Notes under the pieces: generated by a model
Told to the model about the DNA's origin: nothing
Database searches by the model: none
What the model saw: only the letters and a program-made list of their open reading frames with translations
Assembly: GCF_001404985.1 (NCBI RefSeq)
Contig: NZ_JRLF01000006.1
Span: 186,001 to 250,000 of the forward strand
Source of the DNA: Flavobacterium aquidurense
GTDB lineage: Bacteria; Bacteroidota; Bacteroidia; Flavobacteriales; Flavobacteriaceae
Reading direction: 5' to 3'
Length of the DNA stretch: 64,000 nt
Program-made: the position numbers and the translations under genes
Part shown: in pieces, positions 27,052-35,636 of the stretch
Layout: each line of letters opens with the position of its first letter
Position numbering within the stretch: the first letter of the stretch is position 1

Positions 27052-27717
27052 TTACCATTCAATTTCTTTCAATCCTTTCGATTTCAAGAAAGAATTTGCT
27101 TTACTGAAATGTTTATTTCCAAACCAAAATCCTCTATTTGCACTCAATGGCGATGGATGTCCTGATTTTAGAATATGATGTTTTGAAGCATCAATTAACG
27201 CAGCTTTCTTTTGGGCAAAACCTCCCCATAATAAAAAAACAACATCTTTACTATTAGCCGAAATTTGCTTAATTACTGCGTCAGTAAATTTTTCCCAACC
27301 TTTTCCCTGATGGCTTCCGGCTTCAGATTGTCTGACAGTCAAAGTAGCATTTAAAAGAAAAACACCCTGATCTGCCCAACGTTCCAGATTGCCTGTTTTT
27401 GGAATTGGTATATTTAAATCGGTTTCAATTTCTTTGAAAATATTCTGAAGAGATGGCGGAAATGGTATTCCATCATTTACTGAAAAACACAAACCATTAG
27501 CCTGATTAGGGCCATGATAGGGATCTTGTCCGATAATAACAACCTTTACCTGATCAAAATGGCAATGATCAAAAGCTGAAAAAATCTGATTCCCTTTAGG
27601 ATAACAAACCTTAGTTGCATATTCAGATTTTACAAAATCAATTAATTCGTGGAAATAGGGTTTTTCAAATTCTTCATTTAAAACTGGCTTCCAGGAATCA
27701 TGCATTTTTACGTCCAT
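27052..27717 (-). CDS. ung: Uracil-DNA glycosylase, family 1
   Basis: A 221-aa repair enzyme that removes uracil from DNA. It has the water-activating motif GQDPYHGPNQANGL (Asp near residue 62), the uracil-stacking FSVNDGIPFPPS, and the minor-groove loop HPSPLSANRGF with catalytic His. All active-site residues are intact. The family and length are standard. It is convergent with the alanine dehydrogenase group and divergent from mutS2. Confidence 0.97.
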   Translation of the reverse strand: MDVKMHDSWKPVLNEEFEKPYFHELIDFVKSEYATKVCYPKGNQIFSAFDHCHFDQVKVVIIGQDPYHGPNQANGLCFSVNDGIPFPPSLQNIFKEIETDLNIPIPKTGNLERWADQGVFLLNATLTVRQSEAGSHQGKGWEKFTDAVIKQISANSKDVVFLLWGGFAQKKAALIDASKHHILKSGHPSPLSANRGFWFGNKHFSKANSFLKSKGLKEIEW

Positions 27718-27851
27718 ACTTTTTTTAAGGCTAATCTCGGAATTTTTTTATTGAAATCATATTTAGAAAGTGATAAAATTTAGACCGGAACTTTATAGAA
27801 TTCAATGATTATGTTTTCGTACTTTTGTGTGTACTTTGTTAAAGAAATTAA

Positions 27852-30017
27852 ATGATATCCATTACCGAAAAAACATTACAAGATTTACAATTTCCAACTG
27901 TTCTCGAAACTATTTCGGCAGGCTGTAATACAGATATAGGAAAAGATAAAGCTTTAAAAATAACACCATTTAGAGATAAAGAAACTTTGATGCAGGCATT
28001 GATGCAAACATCAGAGTATGTTTCGTCTTTTGAAAATAACAATGCCATCCCAAATCACGGATTTGATGCCATAACCCATGAAATTAAATTTCTTGCAATC
28101 GAGGATAGTTTCCTGGAAGTTGGAAGTTTTAGAAAAATCGCAACACTATCATCAACAGCAAATTTCTTATTGAATTTCCTTAAAAAGTTTGATGATTATT
28201 ATCCAAATCTAAATGCAAGAGCTTCAAGAGTTGAATATACAAAAGATATTGTAACTCTTATTGATGCAATTGTAGATAAATACGGTGAAATCAAAGACAA
28301 TGCATCTCCTGCATTACTAAGCATTCGTCAGAATATGAATATCGTTCGTGGTAAAGTAAACCAAAGTTTTGGAGTTGCATTAACACAATATAATAGCTTA
28401 GGATATTTAGACGATATCAAAGAAAGTTTTGTACAAAATCGTCGTGTTTTAGCAGTTTTGGCTATGTATCGCCGTAAAGTAAAAGGTTCTATATTAGGAA
28501 GTTCCAAAACCGGAAGTATAGCTTACATAGAACCTGAAACTACATTGCAGTATTCAAGAGAACTGGCAAATCTGGAATACGAAGAAAAAGAAGAAATTAC
28601 CAGAATTTTAAAACAATTATCGAGTGCTATTCGTCCGTTTTTACCCATATTAATTGAGTATCAGGAATTTCTAAGCGATATTGATGTCGTTGCAGGAAAG
28701 GCAAAATACGCTAATAGAATAAACGGAATCTTACCTACAATTACCGAAGAAAGAAGACTGTTTTTCAGAGAAGCCTATCATCCAATATTGTATTTGAATA
28801 ATAAGCAAAAGAATGAAGTTACACATCCGCAAACTATTGAATTAAAACAAGATAACCGAATCATTGTAATTTCAGGACCAAATGCAGGAGGAAAAACAAT
28901 TTCCCTTAAAACGGTTGGTTTATTGCAATTAATGCTGCAATCCGGAATGTTGATTCCGGTTCACGAGCGTAGTGAAACTTTTTTGTTTGATAGAATTTTA
29001 ACAGATATTGGAGACAATCAATCTATTGAAAATCACCTAAGTACTTATAGTTACCGATTAAAAAACATGAATTATTTCTTGAAGAAATGCAACAAGAAGA
29101 CGATGTTTTTAATTGATGAATTTGGTACAGGTTCTGATCCTGAATTAGGAGGAGCTTTGGCAGAAATTTTTCTGGAAGAATTTTATCATCGTGAAGCTTT
29201 TGGAATTATTACAACACATTATTCTAATTTGAAAATTTTGGCGAATGAATTGCCATATGCAACAAATGCGAACATGATGTTTGATGAAAAATCTTTGGAA
29301 CCAATGTACAAACTAGCTTTAGGACAGGCCGGAAGCTCGTTTACTTTTGAAGTTGCATTGAAAAATGGTATTCCGTTTGGATTAATAAATCGTGCTAAAA
29401 AGAAGATTGAAGTTGGAAAAGTTCGTTTTGACAAAACTATTGCAACACTTCAAAAAGAACGTTCGAAGCTTGAAAAAACTTCTATCAATCTAAAAGAAGA
29501 AGAAACCAGAGCGCGTGAGGAAAGTAAGAAGATGGAAAACATTAATGTAAAAATCAAACAAAAATTAGAAAGCTATCAGGAATTATACGATAGTAATCAA
29601 AAGACAATTTACATTGGTCAGAAAATAGAAGATATCTCCGAGAAATATTTCAATAATAAAAATAAAAAAGAGCTTATTGGGGAGTTTTTAAAAATTATTG
29701 AAATTGAAAATTCAAAACGTAAAAAAGCAACTCCAAAAGAAACTAAAGCTATAATCGAAAAGAAAAAAGAAGTTATTGCAGAAGTTACGGTTCAGGTCGA
29801 AGAAATCCGAAAAGAAAAAAAAGAAAAGAAGCTAAAACCCGTTATCGAAAAACCAAAACCAATTTTAAAAGTTGGCGATCGCGTAAGAATGCTTGACGGA
29901 AGATCTGTTGGAAGTATCGACTCGATAGAAAAAAATAAAGCTACAGTAAATTACGGCATCTTTACTTCGAAAGTAAGTTTGGATGAACTCGAATTAGTGG
30001 AAGCTGCTAAGAAATAA
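27852..30017 (+). CDS. mutS2: MutS2-type ATPase lacking Smr domain
   Basis: A 721-aa MutS2 family protein. The core and clamp regions are followed by the ATPase with Walker A GPNAGGKTISLKT (near residue 345), Walker B FLIDEFGTGSDPELGG and the family's ITTHYSNLK. A long charged coiled coil comes next (about 520-660). The end is a KOW-like beta module (VGDRVRMLDGRSVGSIDSIE). Standard MutS2 ends in an Smr endonuclease domain; none is present, and the length falls short by about that amount. MutS2 acts on branched DNA or stalled ribosomes in other bacteria. A TACTTTTG box lies at 27820-27827. Confidence 0.9.
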   Translation: MISITEKTLQDLQFPTVLETISAGCNTDIGKDKALKITPFRDKETLMQALMQTSEYVSSFENNNAIPNHGFDAITHEIKFLAIEDSFLEVGSFRKIATLSSTANFLLNFLKKFDDYYPNLNARASRVEYTKDIVTLIDAIVDKYGEIKDNASPALLSIRQNMNIVRGKVNQSFGVALTQYNSLGYLDDIKESFVQNRRVLAVLAMYRRKVKGSILGSSKTGSIAYIEPETTLQYSRELANLEYEEKEEITRILKQLSSAIRPFLPILIEYQEFLSDIDVVAGKAKYANRINGILPTITEERRLFFREAYHPILYLNNKQKNEVTHPQTIELKQDNRIIVISGPNAGGKTISLKTVGLLQLMLQSGMLIPVHERSETFLFDRILTDIGDNQSIENHLSTYSYRLKNMNYFLKKCNKKTMFLIDEFGTGSDPELGGALAEIFLEEFYHREAFGIITTHYSNLKILANELPYATNANMMFDEKSLEPMYKLALGQAGSSFTFEVALKNGIPFGLINRAKKKIEVGKVRFDKTIATLQKERSKLEKTSINLKEEETRAREESKKMENINVKIKQKLESYQELYDSNQKTIYIGQKIEDISEKYFNNKNKKELIGEFLKIIEIENSKRKKATPKETKAIIEKKKEVIAEVTVQVEEIRKEKKEKKLKPVIEKPKPILKVGDRVRMLDGRSVGSIDSIEKNKATVNYGIFTSKVSLDELELVEAAKK

Positions 30018-30337
30018 GTTTTCAGTCGCAGTGGCAGTTTTCAGTTATAAAAAAGCTTAAATTTCGGCGAAAATTAAAATAAAGCGATTTAAAGAAAGAT
30101 TTTTAAAAAGACAATTAAGAAGATGGATATTTTATAAAAATCGATTAAAAATAATTTATGGAAGCTGTTTTTGATTTGTAAAAATTATTGATTATTGCTT
30201 TTTAATAACAAAAATTGATAGTCTTTTTTTGTCATTTCGATGAACGAGAAATGTCAAACTAGATATTAGCTTTGTCAAAGTTGTTAAACTTTGACAAAGT
30301 TTAACAACTTGAAACCTTAAACTTGAAACTTTTCCAA
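30018..30337. repeat. Gene-free stretch with three repeat types
   Basis: 30019-30046 is a CAGTTTTCAGT-type copy. 30229-30252 is a partial copy of the TTGTCATTTCGA element found complete at 30797-30899. At 30278-30310 a perfect 14-bp stem, AAGTTGTTAAACTT / AAGTTTAACAACTT with a 5-nt loop, lies 28 nt before the next gene. I see nothing coding. Confidence 0.6.
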
Positions 30338-30754
30338 ATGCAGGACAGTCTTCCACAAAATAAAAAAATAATTCTCTTTGACGGTGTTTGCAATTTATGC
30401 AACGGCGCAGTTCAGTTTATTATTAAACATGACAAAAAAGATGTTTTTAGGTTTGTAGCTCTGCAATCTGAATTGGGGATTGAGATTTGTAAATATATTG
30501 GAGTTGATCAAAATAAAATTGATAGTATTATTTTATACAATCCAGGCATTGCTTATTATTACAAATCTGACGCAGCAATTGAAATTGCAGATGAACTTGG
30601 AGGAATCTATAGTTTGATTTCTGTTTTTAAAATATTTCCTGAAAAACTTAGAAATTATTTCTACGATTACATTGCGAAAAACCGTTATAAATGGTATGGT
30701 AAAAAAGAAAGCTGCATGATTCCTACTCCTGAATTGAAAGCAAAGTTTGTTTAA
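30338..30754 (+). CDS. DCC-family (DUF393) thiol-disulfide-like protein
   Basis: A 138-aa protein with the DUF393/DCC opening FDGVCNLCNGAVQFIIKHD, where the DGxCxxC cysteines give the family its name. A thioredoxin-like role is proposed for the family, but the substrate is unknown. I start it at the ATG at 30338 (MQDSLPQNKK). The frame also extends five codons to a TTG. It lies between two repeat-rich stretches and shares a bidirectional terminator with ettA. Confidence 0.85.
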   Translation: MQDSLPQNKKIILFDGVCNLCNGAVQFIIKHDKKDVFRFVALQSELGIEICKYIGVDQNKIDSIILYNPGIAYYYKSDAAIEIADELGGIYSLISVFKIFPEKLRNYFYDYIAKNRYKWYGKKESCMIPTPELKAKFV

Positions 30755-30796
30755 ATTCCAATTAAAAAATTCCAAATTCCAACTTTTGACACAATC

Positions 30797-30899
30797 TTGT
30801 CATTTCGAGGAACGAGAAATCTCCGCGGCTAAATTCCGCACAGTTTGGAAACACTTTGCGGAGCTACTTTCGGAGATTTCTCGTTCCTCGAAATGACAA
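30797..30899. repeat. 103-bp inverted-repeat element
   Basis: Perfect 29-bp terminal arms at 30797-30825 and 30871-30899 begin TTGTCATTTCGAGGAACGAG. The 45-nt centre holds an inner stem TCCGCA/TGCGGA. As RNA or single-stranded DNA it would fold into one long hairpin. A truncated copy is at 30229-30252. It encodes no protein and is too small for an autonomous element, so it may be a MITE-like or REP-like mobile repeat. Confidence 0.75.
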
Positions 30900-30933
30900 A
30901 AGGTACCATATCATCCTAATAAAAGAAAAAACA

Positions 30934-30978
30934 AAAATCCCAAACTCAAATCTATTACAATTTGGAATTTGGGATTTT
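30934..30978. terminator. Bidirectional terminator between the DCC gene and ettA
   Basis: AAAATCCCAAA (30934-30944) pairs with TTTGGGATTTT (30968-30978). An inner stretch adds CAAAT/ATTTG. A- and T-rich sequence flanks both sides. It is also rich in the TTCCAAATTCC wording seen at 30757-30780. Confidence 0.65.
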
Positions 30979-31004
30979 AAAAATTTGAAAATTACTTAAA
31001 AAAC

Positions 31005-32696
31005 TTATCTAATCAACTTTCTGTATTTCAAACGTTTTGGAGTTAAATCACCACCTAAACGTTTCTTTTTGTTTTCTTCGTATTCAGAGAAACCTCCTTC
31101 GAAATAATAAACTTCAGAATCTCCTTCGAAAGCTAGAATGTGTGTACAAATTCTATCTAAGAACCATCTGTCGTGCGAAATAATTACGGCACAACCAGCA
31201 AAATTCTCTAAACCTTCTTCAAGCGCACGAAGTGTATTTACGTCCAAGTCATTCGTAGGCTCATCCAGTAAAAGTACGTTTCCTTCTTCTTTCAACGTCA
31301 TTGCCAAGTGCAAACGGTTACGCTCACCACCTGAAAGCATTGAAACTTTCTTATTTTGCTCGCCTCCACCAAAGTTAAAACGAGAAAGGTAAGCTCTTGA
31401 ATTTACTTGCTTTCCTCCCATCATAATTAATTCCTGACCATCTGCAAAATTTTCCCAGATAGATTTATTTGGATCAATATTAGAGTGCGATTGATCTACG
31501 TAAGCGATTTTCACCGTTTCACCAACTGAAAATTCTCCACTGTCAGTAGCTTGTTCTCCCATGATCATTTTGAAAATGGTAGATTTACCAGCACCGTTTG
31601 GTCCAATGATTCCAACAATTCCGGCTTGTGGCAAAGTGAAGTTCAAATTATCGTATAATAATTTGTCTCCAAAAGCTTTCGCTACATTTTTAGCTTCGAT
31701 AACATTTGTTCCTAAACGTGGACCGTTCGGAATATAGATTTCCAGATTTTCATCCAGTTGTTTTTGATCTTCGTTTAATAATTTGTCGTAATTCTGTAAA
31801 CGTGCCTTTTGTTTTGTCTGACGCCCTTTTGCTCCCTGACGAACCCAGTCAAGCTCACGTTCTAAAGTTTTTCTGCGTTTTGAAGCTACTTTTTCTTCTT
31901 GCGCCATACGGTTTGATTTTTGATCTAACCAAGAAGAATAATTTCCTTTCCATGGAATACCTTCTCCTCTATCTAACTCAAGAATCCAACCCGCAACATT
32001 ATCCAGGAAATATCTATCGTGCGTTACCGCAATTACAGTTCCGGAATATTGCGCTAAGTGTTGCTCTAACCAAAGAACAGACTCAGCATCAAGGTGGTTG
32101 GTAGGCTCATCAAGCAATAATACATCTGGCTGTTGCAATAACAAACGACATAAAGCTACACGACGACGCTCACCTCCTGAAAGGTTTTTAATTGGCGTAT
32201 CTCCTTCCGGAGTACGTAAAGCATCCATTGCAATTTCAAGTTTTGTATCGATTTCCCAAGCACCAAGAGCATCAATTTTGTCTTGCAATGCTGCTTGACG
32301 ATCCATCAACTTATCCATTTTATCTGGATCTGAGTAGTTCTCTTCAAGACCAAATAAATCATTAATTTGATTGTATTCTTCTAAAACTGCCATAGTTTCT
32401 GCTGCTCCTTCACGAACAATTTCGATAACTGTTTTAGAATCATCAAGAATTGGTTCTTGTTCTAAATAACCAACTGTGTAACCTGGTTGAAAAACAACAT
32501 CTCCCTGATAATTTTTATCAACTCCTGCAATAATCTTTAATAGAGAAGATTTTCCAGAACCATTTAGTCCAAGAATACCAATTTTAGCTCCGTAAAAGAA
32601 ACTTAAATAAATGTTTTTAAGCACCGGTTTGTCTGCTCCCTGATAGGTTTTGCTCAATTTTTGCATTGAGAAAATTACTTTCTTATCGTCTGACAT
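31005..32696 (-). CDS. ettA: Energy-dependent translational throttle protein (ABC-F)
   Basis: A 563-aa soluble ABC-F ATPase with two nucleotide-binding domains. Domain 1 has GLNGSGKSSLLK, LSGGERRRVALC and LLLDEPTNHLDAES. Domain 2 has GPNGAGKSTIFK, LSGGERNRLHLA and LLLDEPTNDLD. The inter-domain linker and arm region fit EttA, which gates the first elongation step on ribosomes according to the ATP/ADP ratio. Size and ends (VIFSMQKLSKTYQGAD at the start) match EttA well and not the longer Uup type. Confidence 0.94.
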   Translation of the reverse strand: MSDDKKVIFSMQKLSKTYQGADKPVLKNIYLSFFYGAKIGILGLNGSGKSSLLKIIAGVDKNYQGDVVFQPGYTVGYLEQEPILDDSKTVIEIVREGAAETMAVLEEYNQINDLFGLEENYSDPDKMDKLMDRQAALQDKIDALGAWEIDTKLEIAMDALRTPEGDTPIKNLSGGERRRVALCRLLLQQPDVLLLDEPTNHLDAESVLWLEQHLAQYSGTVIAVTHDRYFLDNVAGWILELDRGEGIPWKGNYSSWLDQKSNRMAQEEKVASKRRKTLERELDWVRQGAKGRQTKQKARLQNYDKLLNEDQKQLDENLEIYIPNGPRLGTNVIEAKNVAKAFGDKLLYDNLNFTLPQAGIVGIIGPNGAGKSTIFKMIMGEQATDSGEFSVGETVKIAYVDQSHSNIDPNKSIWENFADGQELIMMGGKQVNSRAYLSRFNFGGGEQNKKVSMLSGGERNRLHLAMTLKEEGNVLLLDEPTNDLDVNTLRALEEGLENFAGCAVIISHDRWFLDRICTHILAFEGDSEVYYFEGGFSEYEENKKKRLGGDLTPKRLKYRKLIR

Positions 32697-32761
32697 ATAT
32701 TAATATTTAATTTTAATTAATTATTTTTTGATATTATATTACAAATTGATCCGTTATAGAA

Positions 32762-32944
32762 TTACACTCTTCCTTTTAAAGCATTAAAAACCCATGCATT
32801 AGCAAAAAAACCAACACCAACAGCTACAAATCCCCAACCGGAGACATCTCTGTATCTAAAAGCGCCAAGACCTATAAGTAACAATCCCATAAGTACCATT
32901 ATAAAAGTAGCCCATCCTAAAACGGTATTTTTATTCATTCCCAT
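32762..32944 (-). CDS. Two-helix small membrane protein
   Basis: A 60-aa protein made of two hydrophobic helices (FIMVLMGLLLIGLGAFRY and WGFVAVGVGFFANAWVFNAL) joined by a short polar loop, with a basic end. It resembles a small membrane protein family that recurs in Flavobacteriaceae, named after CAL67264 as I recall. The function is unknown. It is 65 bp upstream of ettA on the same strand. Confidence 0.7.
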   Translation of the reverse strand: MGMNKNTVLGWATFIMVLMGLLLIGLGAFRYRDVSGWGFVAVGVGFFANAWVFNALKGRV

Positions 32945-33011
32945 ATTGTGTAATTATTATTTTAAAAGTAGTAATTTTTTTAGAGATGCAAATATCGTGA
33001 ATTTTCACGGC

Positions 33012-34016
33012 TTAATTAAATATTTTGTACAGCATTTCTTTTAATAAATCCGACTGAGGTAAAGCGTTGGCTCCTACTCCTTTACTTTTAACGTCAACAT
33101 CACGCAAAGCTCCAACAATCTGACTGACCTTACGCATGGGGTAATTTTTAATTGCAAGATCGTATTCTTTTAAAAAATAAGGGTTTACACCAATTGCTGC
33201 TGCTACGTTTTTTGGATTTTTATCTTTGAGTCCGTGGTATTTTAAAAGCTGGATAAAAAAACCAAACACCAATCCTGTGGTCATAACTAATGGATATTCT
33301 TTAGGATTGTGAGCAAAATTCTCGGCAATTTTATAGGCTTTTAGTTGATTTCTTTCCCCTATTGCTTTTCGAAGTTCGAATACATTATAGTCCTTACTGA
33401 AACCAATATTTTCTTCGATATGTTGTGGAGTGATTACAGTTCCTTGTGGTAAAATAATCTGTAATTTCTCCAGTTCATTATTAATTTTACTCAAATCTGT
33501 ACCTAAAAATTCTACCAGCATGGCATTAGCTTTTGGGTCAATGGTATATTTTTTGCCCGCAAGCACACGCTTAATCCAATCACCAACCTGGTTTTCATAA
33601 AGCTTTTTACTTTCGTAAACGATTCCGTTTTGAGCCAATAACTTGGTAACTTTTTTACGCTTATCAAGTGTTTTATATTTGTAACAAAAAACTAAAACAG
33701 TAGTTTCCATAGGATTGTTTACATAGGACTCTATTTTATCTATTGTTCTGGACAAATCTTGTGCTTCTTTTACAATAACAACCTGACGATCAGCCATCAT
33801 AGGATAACGTTTTGCTGTTGAAACAATATCTTCTACAGAAACATCCCTACCATATAATACGGTTTGATTAAATCCTTTTTCTTCTTCTGAAAGTACATTC
33901 TGCTCAATATATTCTGATAATTTATCAATATAATAAGGCTCTTCACCCATTAAAAAATAAATTGGTTTTATATTTCCGGCTTTTATATCGTTAACAATTT
34001 TTACAACTTCGTCCAT
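33012..34016 (-). CDS. holA: DNA polymerase III, delta subunit
   Basis: A 334-aa clamp-loader subunit that opens the sliding clamp. The N-terminal AAA+-like domain has KPIYFLMGEEPYYIDKL and the region MMADRQVVIVKEAQDL. Helical lid and collar segments follow (LGTDLSKINNELEKL, then NVFELRKAIGERN). Family members lack a functional P-loop, as here. It is divergent from the HSDR_N gene. A copy of the CAGT-type repeat (34023-34056) lies in the gap. Confidence 0.92.
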   Translation of the reverse strand: MDEVVKIVNDIKAGNIKPIYFLMGEEPYYIDKLSEYIEQNVLSEEEKGFNQTVLYGRDVSVEDIVSTAKRYPMMADRQVVIVKEAQDLSRTIDKIESYVNNPMETTVLVFCYKYKTLDKRKKVTKLLAQNGIVYESKKLYENQVGDWIKRVLAGKKYTIDPKANAMLVEFLGTDLSKINNELEKLQIILPQGTVITPQHIEENIGFSKDYNVFELRKAIGERNQLKAYKIAENFAHNPKEYPLVMTTGLVFGFFIQLLKYHGLKDKNPKNVAAAIGVNPYFLKEYDLAIKNYPMRKVSQIVGALRDVDVKSKGVGANALPQSDLLKEMLYKIFN

Positions 34017-34098
34017 TTATTTTAGTTTTCAGTGTTCAGTACCAGTAAGCAGTTTAAAAAAATAATTATCAAATTTTCATATTGACTAATTTTCAAAT

Positions 34099-34106
34099 TA
34101 TATTTG
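34099..34106 (+). promoter_or_regulatory. TAnnTTTG box adjacent to a start codon
   Basis: TATATTTG ends 4 nt before the ATG at 34111. A start site about 6-7 nt downstream of the box would fall on the ATG itself, giving a leaderless mRNA. The only nearby TTG (34082) is spaced 14 nt away, shorter than usual, so this is tentative. Confidence 0.35.
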
Positions 34107-34110
34107 CCGC

Positions 34111-34557
34111 ATGCAGCAATTAAATTTTCCTACTTATACTTTCCGATTCAAAAATAGCGAAAATAAAGTGTCTATTTTTGATGAAATCAGGAAAAAATTT
34201 ATCATCCTTACTCCAGAGGAATGGGTGCGCCAACACGTAGTTCATTATTTAATACAAGAAAAAAAATATCCTAAATCGTTAATCAATGTCGAAAAAGTTT
34301 TAACAGTCAACGGGTTACGAAAAAGATATGATGTCGTGGTTTTTAATCCGGATGGTTCTATACATATATTAGTAGAATGTAAAGCCCCTGCCGTAAAAAT
34401 ATCCCAGGCAACTTTTGATCAAATTGCCCGCTACAACATGACAATGAAGGCACGGTTTTTGAATGTCACAAACGGTCTGAATCATTTTTATTGTCAAATG
34501 GATTTTGAAAACGAAAAGTATCAGTTTTTGAGAAGTTTGCCGGATTATAATGAATAA
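34111..34557 (+). CDS. HSDR_N-type nuclease-fold protein, standalone
   Basis: A 148-aa protein matching only the N-terminal domain of type I restriction R subunits. It has LTPEEWVRQHVVHYLI, the PD-(D/E)xK-like series RYDVVVFNPDGSIHILVECKAP, and a following helix (SQATFDQIARYNM). The Asp, Glu and Lys of the nuclease core are present (YDVVVF, VECKA). No helicase part and no hsdM or hsdS is nearby, so it is not a restriction system. This short form is widespread in Bacteroidota as a solitary gene of unknown role. Confidence 0.85.
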   Translation: MQQLNFPTYTFRFKNSENKVSIFDEIRKKFIILTPEEWVRQHVVHYLIQEKKYPKSLINVEKVLTVNGLRKRYDVVVFNPDGSIHILVECKAPAVKISQATFDQIARYNMTMKARFLNVTNGLNHFYCQMDFENEKYQFLRSLPDYNE

Positions 34558-34582
34558 TATTAAAAATAAATAAATTTTACTT

Positions 34583-35602
34583 TTGGATAAAATAGCAGTT
34601 GTCATTTTAAATTGGAACGGCGTAAAATTGTTAGAGCAATTTTTACCCTCCGTTGTTCAGTTTTCAGAAGGAGCTCAAATATATGTTGCAGATAATGCTT
34701 CAACAGACGATTCCATCAATTTTATCAGACAAAACTTTCCCACGATTAAAATAGTTGAAAACAGCGGTAATTATGGTTTTGCAAAAGGCTATAATGATGC
34801 TTTACAATCTATTAATGCTAAAATTTATGCCCTTGTAAATTCAGATATTGAAGTGACCCGGAATTGGCTGAATCCAATTCTTGAAACTTTCGATACCGAA
34901 AAACAAACTGCGATAATCCAACCTAAAATCCTCGATTTTAAAAACAAAGAATACTTTGAATATGCCGGTGGTGCTGGTGGGTTTATTGATAAATTTGGTT
35001 TTCCTTTTTGTCGCGGTCGCATTTTTGATACTATCGAAAAAGACAATGGCCAATACGATGATAATTGTGAACTATTCTGGGCTTCAGGAGCTTGTTTTTT
35101 TATAAGAAGTGAAGTTTACCATGAATTAGGAGGTTTTGACGAAAGCTTTTTTGCACATCAGGAAGAAATTGATTTGTGCTGGCGTGCCGCTAACGAAGGC
35201 CATATTATCAAATACAACTCTGCCTCAACTGTTTATCATGTTGGCGGTGCTACTTTACAACAAGGTAACCCTAAAAAAACCTATTTGAATTTTAGAAATT
35301 CATTATTGATGCTGGTCAAAAATCTTCCTAAAAAAAGGATGTTTTTTGTTATTTTCTTCAGAATGGTTTTAGATGGTATTGCTGGCATCCGTTTTCTTAC
35401 ACAAGGAAAATTCCAACATACTTTTGCTATTTTGAAGGCACATTTTTCATTTTATTGTATATCTTTAAAATATCTGCGGGAAAGAAAAGATTTTCAGATA
35501 CAGCAATACTATACTGTAAAAAGTATCGTTTTCTTGTATTATATAAAGAAACTGACCGTATTTAAAGAAATCTTTAACAGTAATCAAAATATTAAAAACT
35601 AA
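34583..35602 (+). CDS. Family 2 glycosyltransferase
   Basis: A 339-aa GT-A fold transferase. It opens with VVILNWNGVKLLEQFLPSV and has the nucleotide-sugar region IYVADNASTDDSI, the metal-binding-type VNSDIEV, and the acceptor-side FFAHQEEIDLCWRA. A weakly hydrophobic C-terminal segment may associate with the membrane. It is like the rhamnosyltransferase (WbbL-like) branch, but donor and acceptor cannot be told. The start appears to be a TTG at 34583, since the strand VVILNWN begins four residues later and no ATG is available. Confidence 0.88.
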   Translation: MDKIAVVILNWNGVKLLEQFLPSVVQFSEGAQIYVADNASTDDSINFIRQNFPTIKIVENSGNYGFAKGYNDALQSINAKIYALVNSDIEVTRNWLNPILETFDTEKQTAIIQPKILDFKNKEYFEYAGGAGGFIDKFGFPFCRGRIFDTIEKDNGQYDDNCELFWASGACFFIRSEVYHELGGFDESFFAHQEEIDLCWRAANEGHIIKYNSASTVYHVGGATLQQGNPKKTYLNFRNSLLMLVKNLPKKRMFFVIFFRMVLDGIAGIRFLTQGKFQHTFAILKAHFSFYCISLKYLRERKDFQIQQYYTVKSIVFLYYIKKLTVFKEIFNSNQNIKN

Positions 35603-35636
35603 ATTTGTAATCAACGTTTAATTAAATATAATACCT

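Noticed and set aside
34111..34557. Remnant of a type I restriction system
   Set aside because: Only the HSDR_N domain is present, the gene is intact and self-contained, and no hsdM, hsdS or helicase trace is nearby. Solitary forms are common in Bacteroidota.
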